Positions 57,136-64,000 of a DNA stretch of 64,000 nt are shown here, piece after piece; the stretch's first letter is position 1; every line of letters begins with the position of its first letter. A program made the translations under genes and the position numbers. Source of the DNA: Halomonas sp. Y3 (GTDB lineage: Bacteria; Pseudomonadota; Gammaproteobacteria; Pseudomonadales; Halomonadaceae); the NCBI RefSeq assembly GCF_024137965.1, contig NZ_CP099975.1, positions 620,001 to 684,000 on the forward strand. Direction: 5' to 3'. The notes under the pieces are model-generated. The model was given only the letters and a program-made list of their open reading frames with translations, had not been told where the DNA came from and searched no databases.

Positions 57136-57885
57136 ATGTCTAGACAAAAAGAACCCCCCGTCTATCGCCAGCTGGCGGACACGCTGACAGACCGGGTGCG
57201 GAGTGATTACACCGCTGGAGATTTGCTGCCCTCGGAAAGCGAGCTTGCCGAGCACTTCGGCGTCAATCGTCACACCGTGCGTCGGGCGCTGGACGAGCTG
57301 GTGGCGGCTGGGCTGGTGACTCGGCACCAGGGGCGTGGCACTCAGGTGGTGGACCGGCGCCTCGACTATCGGCTCAGCGCCGGTAGCAAGGTGACTCACA
57401 ATCTTGCCGAGCTGGGTATGGCCAGCGAGACACGCTGCCTGTCCCAGGAGCTGGAAGTCCCCCCTGGCACAGTGGCGCAACGCTTCGCCCTGCAGGGACA
57501 GGCGCGCCTGCTGCATGTGAAGACGCTGCGCTACGTCGATGGGTCGCCGCTGGTCATGATCAGCCACTGGTTCGATCCCCGCCGCGTACCCGCCTGGGTC
57601 GAGCGCTACCGGGGAGGATCCACTCGCGCCTTTCTGGACCAGCACTATGGGCTCCGCCTCAGGCGTCGTCAGGCGCGTATCGAGGCGCTTGCCGCCTGTG
57701 CCGATGATGCGCGCTGGCTGCTGTGTGCCCTGCATGCGCCGCTGCTGCAGGTTACCAGTGACAACATCGATTCGACCGGTGCGCTGGTCGAGGTGTCGAT
57801 GAGCCGCGCTCGCGCCGACCGGCTGTCGTACCACATCGATTTTCCAAACAGTGACTTTCCCAATGCAGGCGAGGATTTTTCATGA
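57136..57885 (+). CDS. phnF: GntR-family regulator of phosphonate genes
   Basis: The 249-residue regulator has an N-terminal GntR winged helix (PVYRQLADTLTDRVRSDYTAG, LPSESELAEHFGVNRHTVRRALDEL) and a C-terminal UTRA effector domain (residues about 85-240) of the HutC/PhnF subfamily. PhnF proteins repress phn operons and respond to a phosphonate or phosphate signal. It sits between the transporter and the lyase genes; its stop overlaps the phnG start. The start has AAGGAGG upstream. Confidence 0.9.
   Translation: MSRQKEPPVYRQLADTLTDRVRSDYTAGDLLPSESELAEHFGVNRHTVRRALDELVAAGLVTRHQGRGTQVVDRRLDYRLSAGSKVTHNLAELGMASETRCLSQELEVPPGTVAQRFALQGQARLLHVKTLRYVDGSPLVMISHWFDPRRVPAWVERYRGGSTRAFLDQHYGLRLRRRQARIEALAACADDARWLLCALHAPLLQVTSDNIDSTGALVEVSMSRARADRLSYHIDFPNSDFPNAGEDFS
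57137..57146. promoter_or_regulatory. Candidate PhnF autoregulatory site at the phnF start
   Basis: The perfect palindrome TGTCTAGACA begins inside the phnF ATG (57136-57138). Its core is shared with the site upstream of phnC. Confidence 0.45.
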
Positions 57886-58331
57886 TGGAGCCGCAACGTC
57901 GGCAGCGCATTCTGGCGCTGACTCCCAGGGAGCGACTGATCGAACACTGGCAGCGCCTGGATATTCGCCCCGACTATCGCTGCGTGAGGGGCCCCGAGGT
58001 AGGCATGGCCATGGTGCGTGGGCGCATGGGCGGTACCGGCAGCGCCTTCAACCTGGGGGAAATGACCCTGACCCGCGCCAGCGTGCAGCTGACCGATGAG
58101 GCCGCCGCCGAGGCGCCCCTGGGGCACGGCTGGGTGAAGGGGCGCGATCCTCGCCACGCCGAACTGATGGCCCTGGTCGACGCCTGTGCTCAGCGCCGCT
58201 GCTGGCAGGCCGCCATCGAGGAAGGGCTCGTGGCCCCGCTGGCGCGTGCGCTCGACGCTGAACGCGCCGAGGCGGCGCGGCGCGCCGCGGCGACCCGGGT
58301 CGATTTTTTCACCATGGTCAGGGGAGAGTAA
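57882..58331 (+). CDS. phnG: C-P lyase subunit PhnG
   Basis: The 149-residue subunit of the PhnGHIJ core complex needed to transfer phosphonate to ATP, displacing adenine. Landmarks are VRGPEVGMAMVRGRMGGTG and GEMTLTRASVQL, then GHGWVKGRDPRHAELMALVDA. It starts at the ATGA overlap with phnF and ends 2 bases before phnH. Confidence 0.93.
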   Translation: MMEPQRRQRILALTPRERLIEHWQRLDIRPDYRCVRGPEVGMAMVRGRMGGTGSAFNLGEMTLTRASVQLTDEAAAEAPLGHGWVKGRDPRHAELMALVDACAQRRCWQAAIEEGLVAPLARALDAERAEAARRAAATRVDFFTMVRGE

Positions 58332-58333
58332 CC

Positions 58334-58963
58334 ATGCGCTGGAATGCCTTCGATACCCCCGTGCACGACAGCCAGCGGGTCTATCGTCAGCTGCTCTCGG
58401 CGATGGCCGAGCCCGGTACCTTCGCCGAGGTCGATGGGGCGCCGGTGCCACCGTCCGATGCGGCGATCGGGACGGCCTGTTGGGCCACGCTGCTCACCCT
58501 GTGCGACCTCGACACGCGGGTCTGGCTGGCCCCCGAGCTCGATGCCGCCGGCCTTGGCGAGGCCCTCGCCTTCCACACCGGTGCCCTGCGGGCGCAGTGC
58601 CCCGCTGACGCCGACTTCGCGCTGGTGACGCCCGCCACCCTGGAAGGGAGTGCCGAGCGGGAGGCGCCGGGCTTCTGCGAGGGCAGCGATACCTACCCCG
58701 ACCGCAGCACCACCCTGGTGGTGGTGCTCGATCGCCTGAACAGCGACGGCCCATGGGCCCTGAGCGGCCCCGGTATTCCCGGCGTGCGACGCCTGGACCC
58801 GGGGGAGGGCGGTGAGGCGCTGATGACGAGGCTCGCCGCCAATCGAAGCCGCTTTCCCCTCGGGCTTGACGCCATCCTGACCTGCGACGGCCGGCTGGCC
58901 GCCGTGCCGCGCAGCACCCGTATCACCCGTGTCGAGGAGGTTGACGCATGTATGTCGCCGTAA
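58334..58963 (+). CDS. phnH: C-P lyase subunit PhnH
   Basis: The 209-residue subunit of the C-P lyase core. Its PLP-transferase-like fold begins FDTPVHDSQRVYRQLLSAMAEPG, followed by LLTLCDLDTRVWLAPEL and FALVTPATLEG. A short stretch near the end (FPLGLDAILTCDGRLAAVPRSTRI) is typical. It overlaps the phnI start by 16 bases. Confidence 0.92.
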   Translation: MRWNAFDTPVHDSQRVYRQLLSAMAEPGTFAEVDGAPVPPSDAAIGTACWATLLTLCDLDTRVWLAPELDAAGLGEALAFHTGALRAQCPADADFALVTPATLEGSAEREAPGFCEGSDTYPDRSTTLVVVLDRLNSDGPWALSGPGIPGVRRLDPGEGGEALMTRLAANRSRFPLGLDAILTCDGRLAAVPRSTRITRVEEVDACMSP

Positions 58964-60126
58964 AAGGAGGCGAGCAGGCCATCGCCAACGCCCACCGCTG
59001 GCTTGCCGACCGGCGGCGAGGCGAGCGCGAGACGCCCGAGCTCGGCGTGGCCCAGGTGGAGCAGCAGCTGCGCCTGGCGGTTTCCCGCGTAATGGCCGAG
59101 GCCTCGCTCTATGACCCCGAGCTTGCGGCGCTCGCCATCAAGCAGGCCAGCGGCGACATGGTCGAGGCGGTCTTCCTGCTTCGCGCCTATCGCACCACGC
59201 TGCCGCGCCTGGCCGAGACGCTGCCGCTTGACACCTCCGCGATGCGCATCGAGCGGCGCATCAGCGCCACCTACAAGGATATTCCGGGTGGCCAGGTGCT
59301 GGGGCCGACCTACGACTATACCCACCGTCTGCTCGACTTCCTGCAGCTGGCCAACGCCGAGGTGGAAGCGCCGGCCGCGGCCGAGGAGCCCCTGGCTGAC
59401 TGCCCCCAGGTGCTGGAGCTGCTCGATGCCGAAGGGGTAATCGAGCGCGAGGAGGACGACGGTGCCGAGCCATACGATATCACCCGTGACCCTCCCGACT
59501 TCCCGGTGGATCGCGCCACCCGCCTGCAGATGCTGGCTCGGGGCGACGAGGGCTACCTGCTGGCGCTCGGCTACTCCACCCAGCGCGGCTATGGCCGCAA
59601 CCACCCCTTCGCCGGGGAGATCCGACTGGGCACCGTGGAGGTGGAGATTGCCGTGGACGAGCACGAGTCGCCGATCTGCATCGGCGAGATCGAGATCAGC
59701 GAGTGCCAGATGATCAATCAGTTCGGCGGTTCACGGGAGACGGCGCCCCAGTTCACCCGCGGCTATGGCCTGGCCTTTGGCCACAACGAGCGCAAGACCA
59801 TGGCCATGGCGCTGGTGGACCGAGCCTTGCGCGCCGAGGAGCTGGGCGAGACGGCTTCTGGTCCTGCCCAGCAGGCGGAGTTCGTGCTCGCTCACGCCGA
59901 CAGCGTGGAAGCAGCGGGCTTCGTCTCTCACCTCAAGCTGCCGCACTACGTCGATTTCCAGTCCGAGCTCGAGCTGCTGCGACGGCTACGCCGCGAGCAC
60001 GCACAACGCGCCGAGGCGGCCGGCCCCAAGACGCGAAGCGATGACAGCTCTGTCCCCGTGACAGGCGCCGACACCGACGCCTGCCATACCACCCCCAGCG
60101 ATCCGGTCAAGGAGCAGCAAGCATGA
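58948..60126 (+). CDS. phnI: C-P lyase subunit PhnI
   Basis: The 392-residue subunit has nucleosidase activity in the core complex and helps form the ribose-1-(alkylphosphonate)-5-triphosphate. The start MYVAVKGGEQAIANAHRWL is conserved, as are ALAIKQASGDMVEAVFLLRA and GYGRNHPFAGEIRLG. The C-terminal 40 residues are longer and more polar than in E. coli (354 aa). It overlaps phnH and phnJ. Confidence 0.93.
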   Translation: MYVAVKGGEQAIANAHRWLADRRRGERETPELGVAQVEQQLRLAVSRVMAEASLYDPELAALAIKQASGDMVEAVFLLRAYRTTLPRLAETLPLDTSAMRIERRISATYKDIPGGQVLGPTYDYTHRLLDFLQLANAEVEAPAAAEEPLADCPQVLELLDAEGVIEREEDDGAEPYDITRDPPDFPVDRATRLQMLARGDEGYLLALGYSTQRGYGRNHPFAGEIRLGTVEVEIAVDEHESPICIGEIEISECQMINQFGGSRETAPQFTRGYGLAFGHNERKTMAMALVDRALRAEELGETASGPAQQAEFVLAHADSVEAAGFVSHLKLPHYVDFQSELELLRRLRREHAQRAEAAGPKTRSDDSSVPVTGADTDACHTTPSDPVKEQQA

Positions 60127-60977
60127 CGGCAAGCGAGCCCACCGCCAGCGGCTACAACTTTGCCTACCTGGACGAACAGACCAAACGCATGATTCGTCGC
60201 GGCCTGCTCAAGGCGGTGGCCATTCCCGGCTACCAGGTGCCCTTCGGCGGACGCGAGATGCCGATGCCTTACGGCTGGGGCACCGGCGGCATGCAGCTGA
60301 CCGCCAGCGTGCTGGGCCAGGACGACGTGCTCAAGGTGATCGACCAGGGGGCCGACGACACCACCAACGCGGTGAGTATTCGCGCCTTCTTCGAGCGTGT
60401 TGCCGGTGTCACCACCACGACCGCCACCGGTGAAGCCGACGTGATCCAGACCCGCCACCGCATCCCCGAGCAGCCACTGCGTCAGGGCCAGATCCTGGTC
60501 TTCCAGGTGCCGATCCCCGAACCGCTGCGCTTCATCGAGCCCAGCGAAGAGGAGACCCGGCTGATGCATGCCCTGGAGGAGTACGGGGTCATGCACGTCA
60601 AGCTCTACGAGGACATCGCCCGCCACGGCCATATCGCCACCACCTACGCCTATCCGGTCAAGGTGGACGGACGCTACGTCACCGATCCCTCGCCGATTCC
60701 CAAGTTCGACAACCCCAAGCTTCACATGAGTGAAGCGCTGATGCTGTTCGGGGCCGGGCGCGAGAAGCGTCTCTATGCCATCCCGCCGTACACCCGGGTG
60801 GAGAGTCTGGACTTCGAGGACCACCCCTTCGAGGTGCAGGAGTGGGATGCGCCCTGCGCGCTGTGCGGTGCCCGTGACACCTTCCTCGACGAGGTGATCA
60901 CCGACGACCGGGGCGGGCGTATGTTCGTCTGCTCCGATACCGACTACTGCCAATCACGCACCGAGGAGGTGGCATGA
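60123..60977 (+). CDS. phnJ: C-P lyase radical SAM subunit PhnJ
   Basis: The 284-residue catalytic subunit breaks the C-P bond by radical SAM chemistry. The cysteines that bind the 4Fe-4S cluster and form the thiyl radical are C245, C248, C270 and C276 (APCALCGA and MFVCSDTDYCQSR), with the same spacing as E. coli C241/C244/C266/C272. It overlaps phnI and phnK by four bases each. Confidence 0.95.
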   Translation: MTASEPTASGYNFAYLDEQTKRMIRRGLLKAVAIPGYQVPFGGREMPMPYGWGTGGMQLTASVLGQDDVLKVIDQGADDTTNAVSIRAFFERVAGVTTTTATGEADVIQTRHRIPEQPLRQGQILVFQVPIPEPLRFIEPSEEETRLMHALEEYGVMHVKLYEDIARHGHIATTYAYPVKVDGRYVTDPSPIPKFDNPKLHMSEALMLFGAGREKRLYAIPPYTRVESLDFEDHPFEVQEWDAPCALCGARDTFLDEVITDDRGGRMFVCSDTDYCQSRTEEVA

Positions 60978-61792
60978 GGCGTCCCGATCTTGAACGCGCC
61001 ACGCTGCTCGAAGCGCGCGGCGTCACACGGCTCTACGGCCCCGGCAAAGGGTGCGAGGCCATCGATATTCGCCTGCACCGCGGGGAAGTGCTCGGGATTG
61101 TCGGCGAGTCCGGATCCGGCAAGTCAACGCTGCTGCGGCTGCTCGCCGGGATGGTGCGCCCCGATGCCGGTCAGGTGATCTATCACTCATCCGCCGCCCA
61201 GGGCTGCGACGGTTCGGGCCACGAGGGCGAGCTCGACCTCTACGCCATCGGCGAGGCCCGTCGCCGGGCGCTGCTGCGCATGGAGTGGGGCCTGGTGCAC
61301 CAGAATCCCCGCGACGGCCTGCGCCTGGGCGTCTCCGCCGGGGCCAATATCGGCGAGCGCCTGATGGCTCTGGGCGAGCGCCACTACGGCCAGCTGCGCG
61401 CCGCCGGCCAGGACTGGATGGGGCGGGTGGAACTCGATCCGGGGCGCATCGACGATGCCCCGCGCACCTTCTCGGGAGGCATGCAGCAGCGCCTGCAGAT
61501 CGCCCGCACCCTGGTCACCCGTCCCAATCTGGTGTTCATGGACGAGCCGACCGGTGGCCTGGATGTCTCCGTGCAGGCGCGGCTGCTCGATATGCTGCGC
61601 ACCCTGGTCCGTGAGCTTGGCCTCTCGGTGATCCTGGTGACCCATGACCTGGCCGTAGCCCGCCTGCTGGCTCATCGCCTGATGGTCATGCGCCGTGGCC
61701 AGGTGGTGGAGGCTGGCCTGACCGACCAAATCCTCGATGACCCCCAGCATGCCTATACGCAGCTGCTGGTGTCGTCGGTCCTGACCCCGTGA
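60974..61792 (+). CDS. phnK: C-P lyase ATP-binding subunit PhnK
   Basis: The 272-residue ABC-type ATPase binds the PhnGHIJ core. Walker A GESGSGKST (near residue 40), signature FSGGMQQRLQIARTL and Walker B LVFMDEPTGGLD are present. It is not a transporter subunit: no permease partner lies in its group. It starts at an ATGA overlap with phnJ. Confidence 0.92.
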   Translation: MRRPDLERATLLEARGVTRLYGPGKGCEAIDIRLHRGEVLGIVGESGSGKSTLLRLLAGMVRPDAGQVIYHSSAAQGCDGSGHEGELDLYAIGEARRRALLRMEWGLVHQNPRDGLRLGVSAGANIGERLMALGERHYGQLRAAGQDWMGRVELDPGRIDDAPRTFSGGMQQRLQIARTLVTRPNLVFMDEPTGGLDVSVQARLLDMLRTLVRELGLSVILVTHDLAVARLLAHRLMVMRRGQVVEAGLTDQILDDPQHAYTQLLVSSVLTP

Positions 61793-61803
61793 GGAGGCCC
61801 GCC

Positions 61804-62547
61804 ATGACATCCCTGACGCACCCCTTTCTCAGCGTCGACGCCCTGCACAAGGCTTTCGTGCTCCACGGCCAGGGCGGCATGACGCTCGAGGTGATGCGCG
61901 ACCTGTCGCTGACCCTGTCCCCTGGGGAGTGCCTGGTGCTGGCCGGGCCCAGCGGCATCGGCAAGAGCACGCTGCTCAAGATGCTTCACGGCAGCTACCG
62001 CGTCACCGGCGGCACCCTGCGTCTGCACTTCGAGGAGGGTGACCTGTCGCTGGAGACCCTGCCCGCCCACGCCTGGCACAACCTGCGTCGCGACGTGATC
62101 GGCTACGTCAGCCAGTTCCTGCGCGTGGTGCCCCGGGTGCCCGCGGTGGAGGTGGTGATGGAGCCGCTGCTGGCCCGCGGCGCGGGTGAGGCCGAGGCAC
62201 GCGTGCGTGCCGAATCGATGCTGGCCCGCCTCAACCTGCCCGAGCGTCTGTGGCACCTGGCCCCGGGGACCTTTTCCGGCGGCGAGCAGCAGCGGGTCAA
62301 TATCGCCCGCGGCTTCATTGCCGAGCATCCGCTGCTGCTGCTGGATGAACCGACGGCCTCCCTGGATGCCGCCAACCGTGAGGTGGTGGTCGAGCTGATC
62401 CAGGAAGCCAAGGCGCGTGGTGCCGCCCTGCTGGGCATCTTCCATGACGAGGACGTGCGCGAGCGGGTGGCCGATCGCCTGCTGCCGTTGACGCCCTATA
62501 TGGGAATGCCATCAACGCCCATCCATGAAGAGGAAAAGCCGTCATGA
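61804..62547 (+). CDS. phnL: C-P lyase ATP-binding subunit PhnL
   Basis: The 247-residue second ATPase of the C-P lyase has Walker [10 protein letters not shown] (near residue 45), signature [15 protein letters not shown] and Walker [13 protein letters not shown]. It works with PhnK on the core complex. The start at 61804 has GAGGAGG upstream, 11 bases after the phnK stop. Its end overlaps the next start. Confidence 0.92.
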   Translation: MTSLTHPFLSVDALHKAFVLHGQGGMTLEVMRDLSLTLSPGECLVLAGPSGIGKSTLLKMLHGSYRVTGGTLRLHFEEGDLSLETLPAHAWHNLRRDVIGYVSQFLRVVPRVPAVEVVMEPLLARGAGEAEARVRAESMLARLNLPERLWHLAPGTFSGGEQQRVNIARGFIAEHPLLLLDEPTASLDAANREVVVELIQEAKARGAALLGIFHDEDVRERVADRLLPLTPYMGMPSTPIHEEEKPS

Positions 62548-63200
62548 ACCAGCCGCGAATGACGCCTCTTGCGCCCGAGCCCAGGGTGCACCCCTCAGCG
62601 CGCTTGAACGCAACGCAGCTAGGCTGCTGGACAGAAGTTGGGGAGCGCTGCGTGCTCAACCATGTCGAGCTGGGCGACTACAGCTATATCGAGCGTGATG
62701 GTGACCTGATGTTTGCCCAGGTGGGCCGTTTCACCTCCATCGCGTCCAGCGTGCGAGTTAACCCCAGTAACCATCCATGGTGGCGCCCCACGCTGCACCA
62801 CTTTACCTATCGGCCGGGCAAGTTCGGGTTCACGTCGGACAGTCAGTCTGTCGATCAGGAGGTCTTCGCTTGGCGTGAAAAGGAGCGTGTGGTCGTGGGG
62901 CACGATGTCTGGATTGGCCATGGTGCGATCATCCTGCCGGGCGTGCATATCGGCAATGGTGCCATCGTGGGCGCCGGGAGCGTGGTCACGCGGGATGTAC
63001 CGCCCTACATGATCGTGGTGGGCAACCCCGCAAGGGTCTTGAGGCCGCGCTTCGAGAATCCCGAGATTCCGGGTCGTCTTGAAGCCGTCGGCTGGTGGCA
63101 CTGGCCACATGAACGGCTACAGACCCATCTCAAGGACTTTCAAGGAGATGCTCTGGCATTCCTTGAAGTGGCCGAAACCGTGACCGAGGAGCCTCGCTGA
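62544..63200 (+). CDS. Phosphonate-associated hexapeptide-repeat acetyltransferase
   Basis: The 218-residue left-handed beta-helix protein has hexapeptide repeats (residues about 20-60 and 120-170; [30 protein letters not shown] region) and belongs to the TIGR03308 phosphonate-metabolism transferase family (DapH/GlmU-like). It probably acetylates an aminoalkylphosphonate, like PhnO but with another fold. It overlaps phnL by four bases and phnM by one base, so it is part of the operon. Confidence 0.85.
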   Translation: MNQPRMTPLAPEPRVHPSARLNATQLGCWTEVGERCVLNHVELGDYSYIERDGDLMFAQVGRFTSIASSVRVNPSNHPWWRPTLHHFTYRPGKFGFTSDSQSVDQEVFAWREKERVVVGHDVWIGHGAIILPGVHIGNGAIVGAGSVVTRDVPPYMIVVGNPARVLRPRFENPEIPGRLEAVGWWHWPHERLQTHLKDFQGDALAFLEVAETVTEEPR

Positions 63201-64000
63201 TGTCTGCCGATGAGCAGGTGCTGACCAATGTACGCCTGATACTGGATGACGAAGTGCGCCAGGGTTCGCTGCTGATCCATGAAGGACGCATCGCCGCCCT
63301 GGATACTGCCCCGAGCCGTCTGGCCTCGGCCGTGGACTGCGATGGCGACTATCTGATGCCGGGGATGGTGGAGCTGCATACCGACAACATGGAGAAATAT
63401 TTCCAGCCGCGGCCCAAGGTGGCATGGCCCTCGCGGCAGGCGGCGCTGGCCCACGACGCTCAAATGGCTGCCAGCGGCATTACCACGGTGTTCGACTCGC
63501 TCGCGATTGGCAGCGTGGAGACCAACAGCATGCGCGCCAGGGCGCTGAGCGGGATGCATGACGCTCTGCTGGACATGCAGCAGCGTGGCCTGGCGCGGGT
63601 TGACCACCGTCTCCACCTGCGCTGCGAGGTGAGTCATCCCGGCACGCTGGCCACGTTCGAGGCCATGGAAGCATCACCATTGCTGGGTCTGGTATCGCTG
63701 ATGGACCACGCGCCGGGACAGCGCCAGTTCGTCAGTCTGGAAGCCTATCGCACCTACTATCAGGGCAAGTTCCGCCTTTCCGACGCCGAGATGGCGGCCT
63801 TTATCGAGCAGCAAAAGGCCAACAGCCTGCGCTACAGCGGCGAGCAGCGACGCGAGATTGCGGCACGCTGCCGAGCGCGCGGCCTGGCCCTGGCCAGCCA
63901 TGACGATGCCACCGTCGAGCACGTGGCGGAAAGCCGCGAATATGGCATTGGCGTGGCGGAATTCCCGACTACCCTGGAGGCGGCGGAAGCGTCCCACCGC
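63200..64000 (+). CDS. phnM: Ribose-triphosphonate pyrophosphohydrolase PhnM (partial, 3' end missing)
   Basis: The first 267 codons are present; the gene leaves the window at 64000. PhnM is a metal-dependent hydrolase that removes pyrophosphate from the ribose-1-phosphonate-5-triphosphate made by PhnGHI. The metal motif VELHTDNMEKYF has H60 and D62; later His residues lie in SLMDHAPGQRQF and LASHDDATVEHV. The start overlaps the previous stop by one base (TGATG). Confidence 0.92.
   Translation, partial: MSADEQVLTNVRLILDDEVRQGSLLIHEGRIAALDTAPSRLASAVDCDGDYLMPGMVELHTDNMEKYFQPRPKVAWPSRQAALAHDAQMAASGITTVFDSLAIGSVETNSMRARALSGMHDALLDMQQRGLARVDHRLHLRCEVSHPGTLATFEAMEASPLLGLVSLMDHAPGQRQFVSLEAYRTYYQGKFRLSDAEMAAFIEQQKANSLRYSGEQRREIAARCRARGLALASHDDATVEHVAESREYGIGVAEFPTTLEAAEASHR

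Overview
The window reads as a chromosome segment of a high-GC gammaproteobacterium, most likely Halomonas or a close Halomonadaceae relative. Codon usage is uniformly GC-rich. The gene set is typical of that group: class Ia nrdAB with NrdR boxes, metR/metE, pepA-holC-valS, lptFG, bfd-bfr, tcdA, truC, a PhoB-type ugp operon and a full C-P lyase operon. The assignment rests on recognised protein families and on REP-like repeats with the TGTAGGAGC head, not on a ribosomal marker. No rRNA or tRNA gene was seen.

Positions 1-8.1 kb: the 5' end of an exported alpha/beta hydrolase on the minus strand, then a plus-strand run of a membrane-anchored retropepsin-like protease, a YihY/BrkB membrane protein, a nitronate monooxygenase, a FAN1-type VRR-NUC nuclease coupled to an Fe-S DinG/Rad3-type helicase, a tandem cupin and a small membrane protein. 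Positions 8.1-12.7 kb: nrdB and nrdA on the minus strand, separated by an inverted pair of REP-like units and preceded by two NrdR boxes 31 bp apart. Positions 12.7-24.4 kb: an RstA/RstB-like two-component pair, divergent metR/metE, lipoproteins, azoreductase, a YdjM-like membrane protein, a Tag-family glycosylase, a DUF411 protein, glyoxalase I, a META-domain lipoprotein and a PAP2 phosphatase. Positions 24.5-38.6 kb: valS, holC, ilvE and pepA on the minus strand, lptF-lptG and an RDD protein, the bfd-bfr iron-storage pair, then tcdA, truC, a CDF transporter and an SDR enzyme.

Positions 38.8-41.3 kb hold the most unusual metabolic unit: a Tat-exported flavin amine oxidase, an exported c-type cytochrome and an exported RidA-type deaminase in one tight operon. 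An 11-bp perfect hairpin covers the ribosome binding site of the first gene. The layout suggests a periplasmic amine dehydrogenase that passes electrons to cytochrome c, with RidA hydrolysing the imine product. After a GT4 glycosyltransferase comes a lone TnpB element (about 42.7-44.2 kb) with bulged-hairpin ends of IS200/IS605 type and no tnpA. A STAS-like protein, an OmpA-family protein and a decayed ADP-ribosylglycohydrolase gene follow.

From 46.2 kb to the end, almost everything serves phosphorus acquisition. On the minus strand is ugpBAEC, ending in an inositol-monophosphatase-family gene in place of ugpQ and preceded by a Pho-box-like repeat. Divergent from it are a HAD phosphatase and phosphonoacetaldehyde hydrolase (phnX), then phnCDE1E2FGHIJKL, a hexapeptide acetyltransferase and the start of phnM, which runs off the window. 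A TCTAGACA-type palindrome occurs both upstream of phnC and across the phnF start codon, suggesting PhnF controls both.
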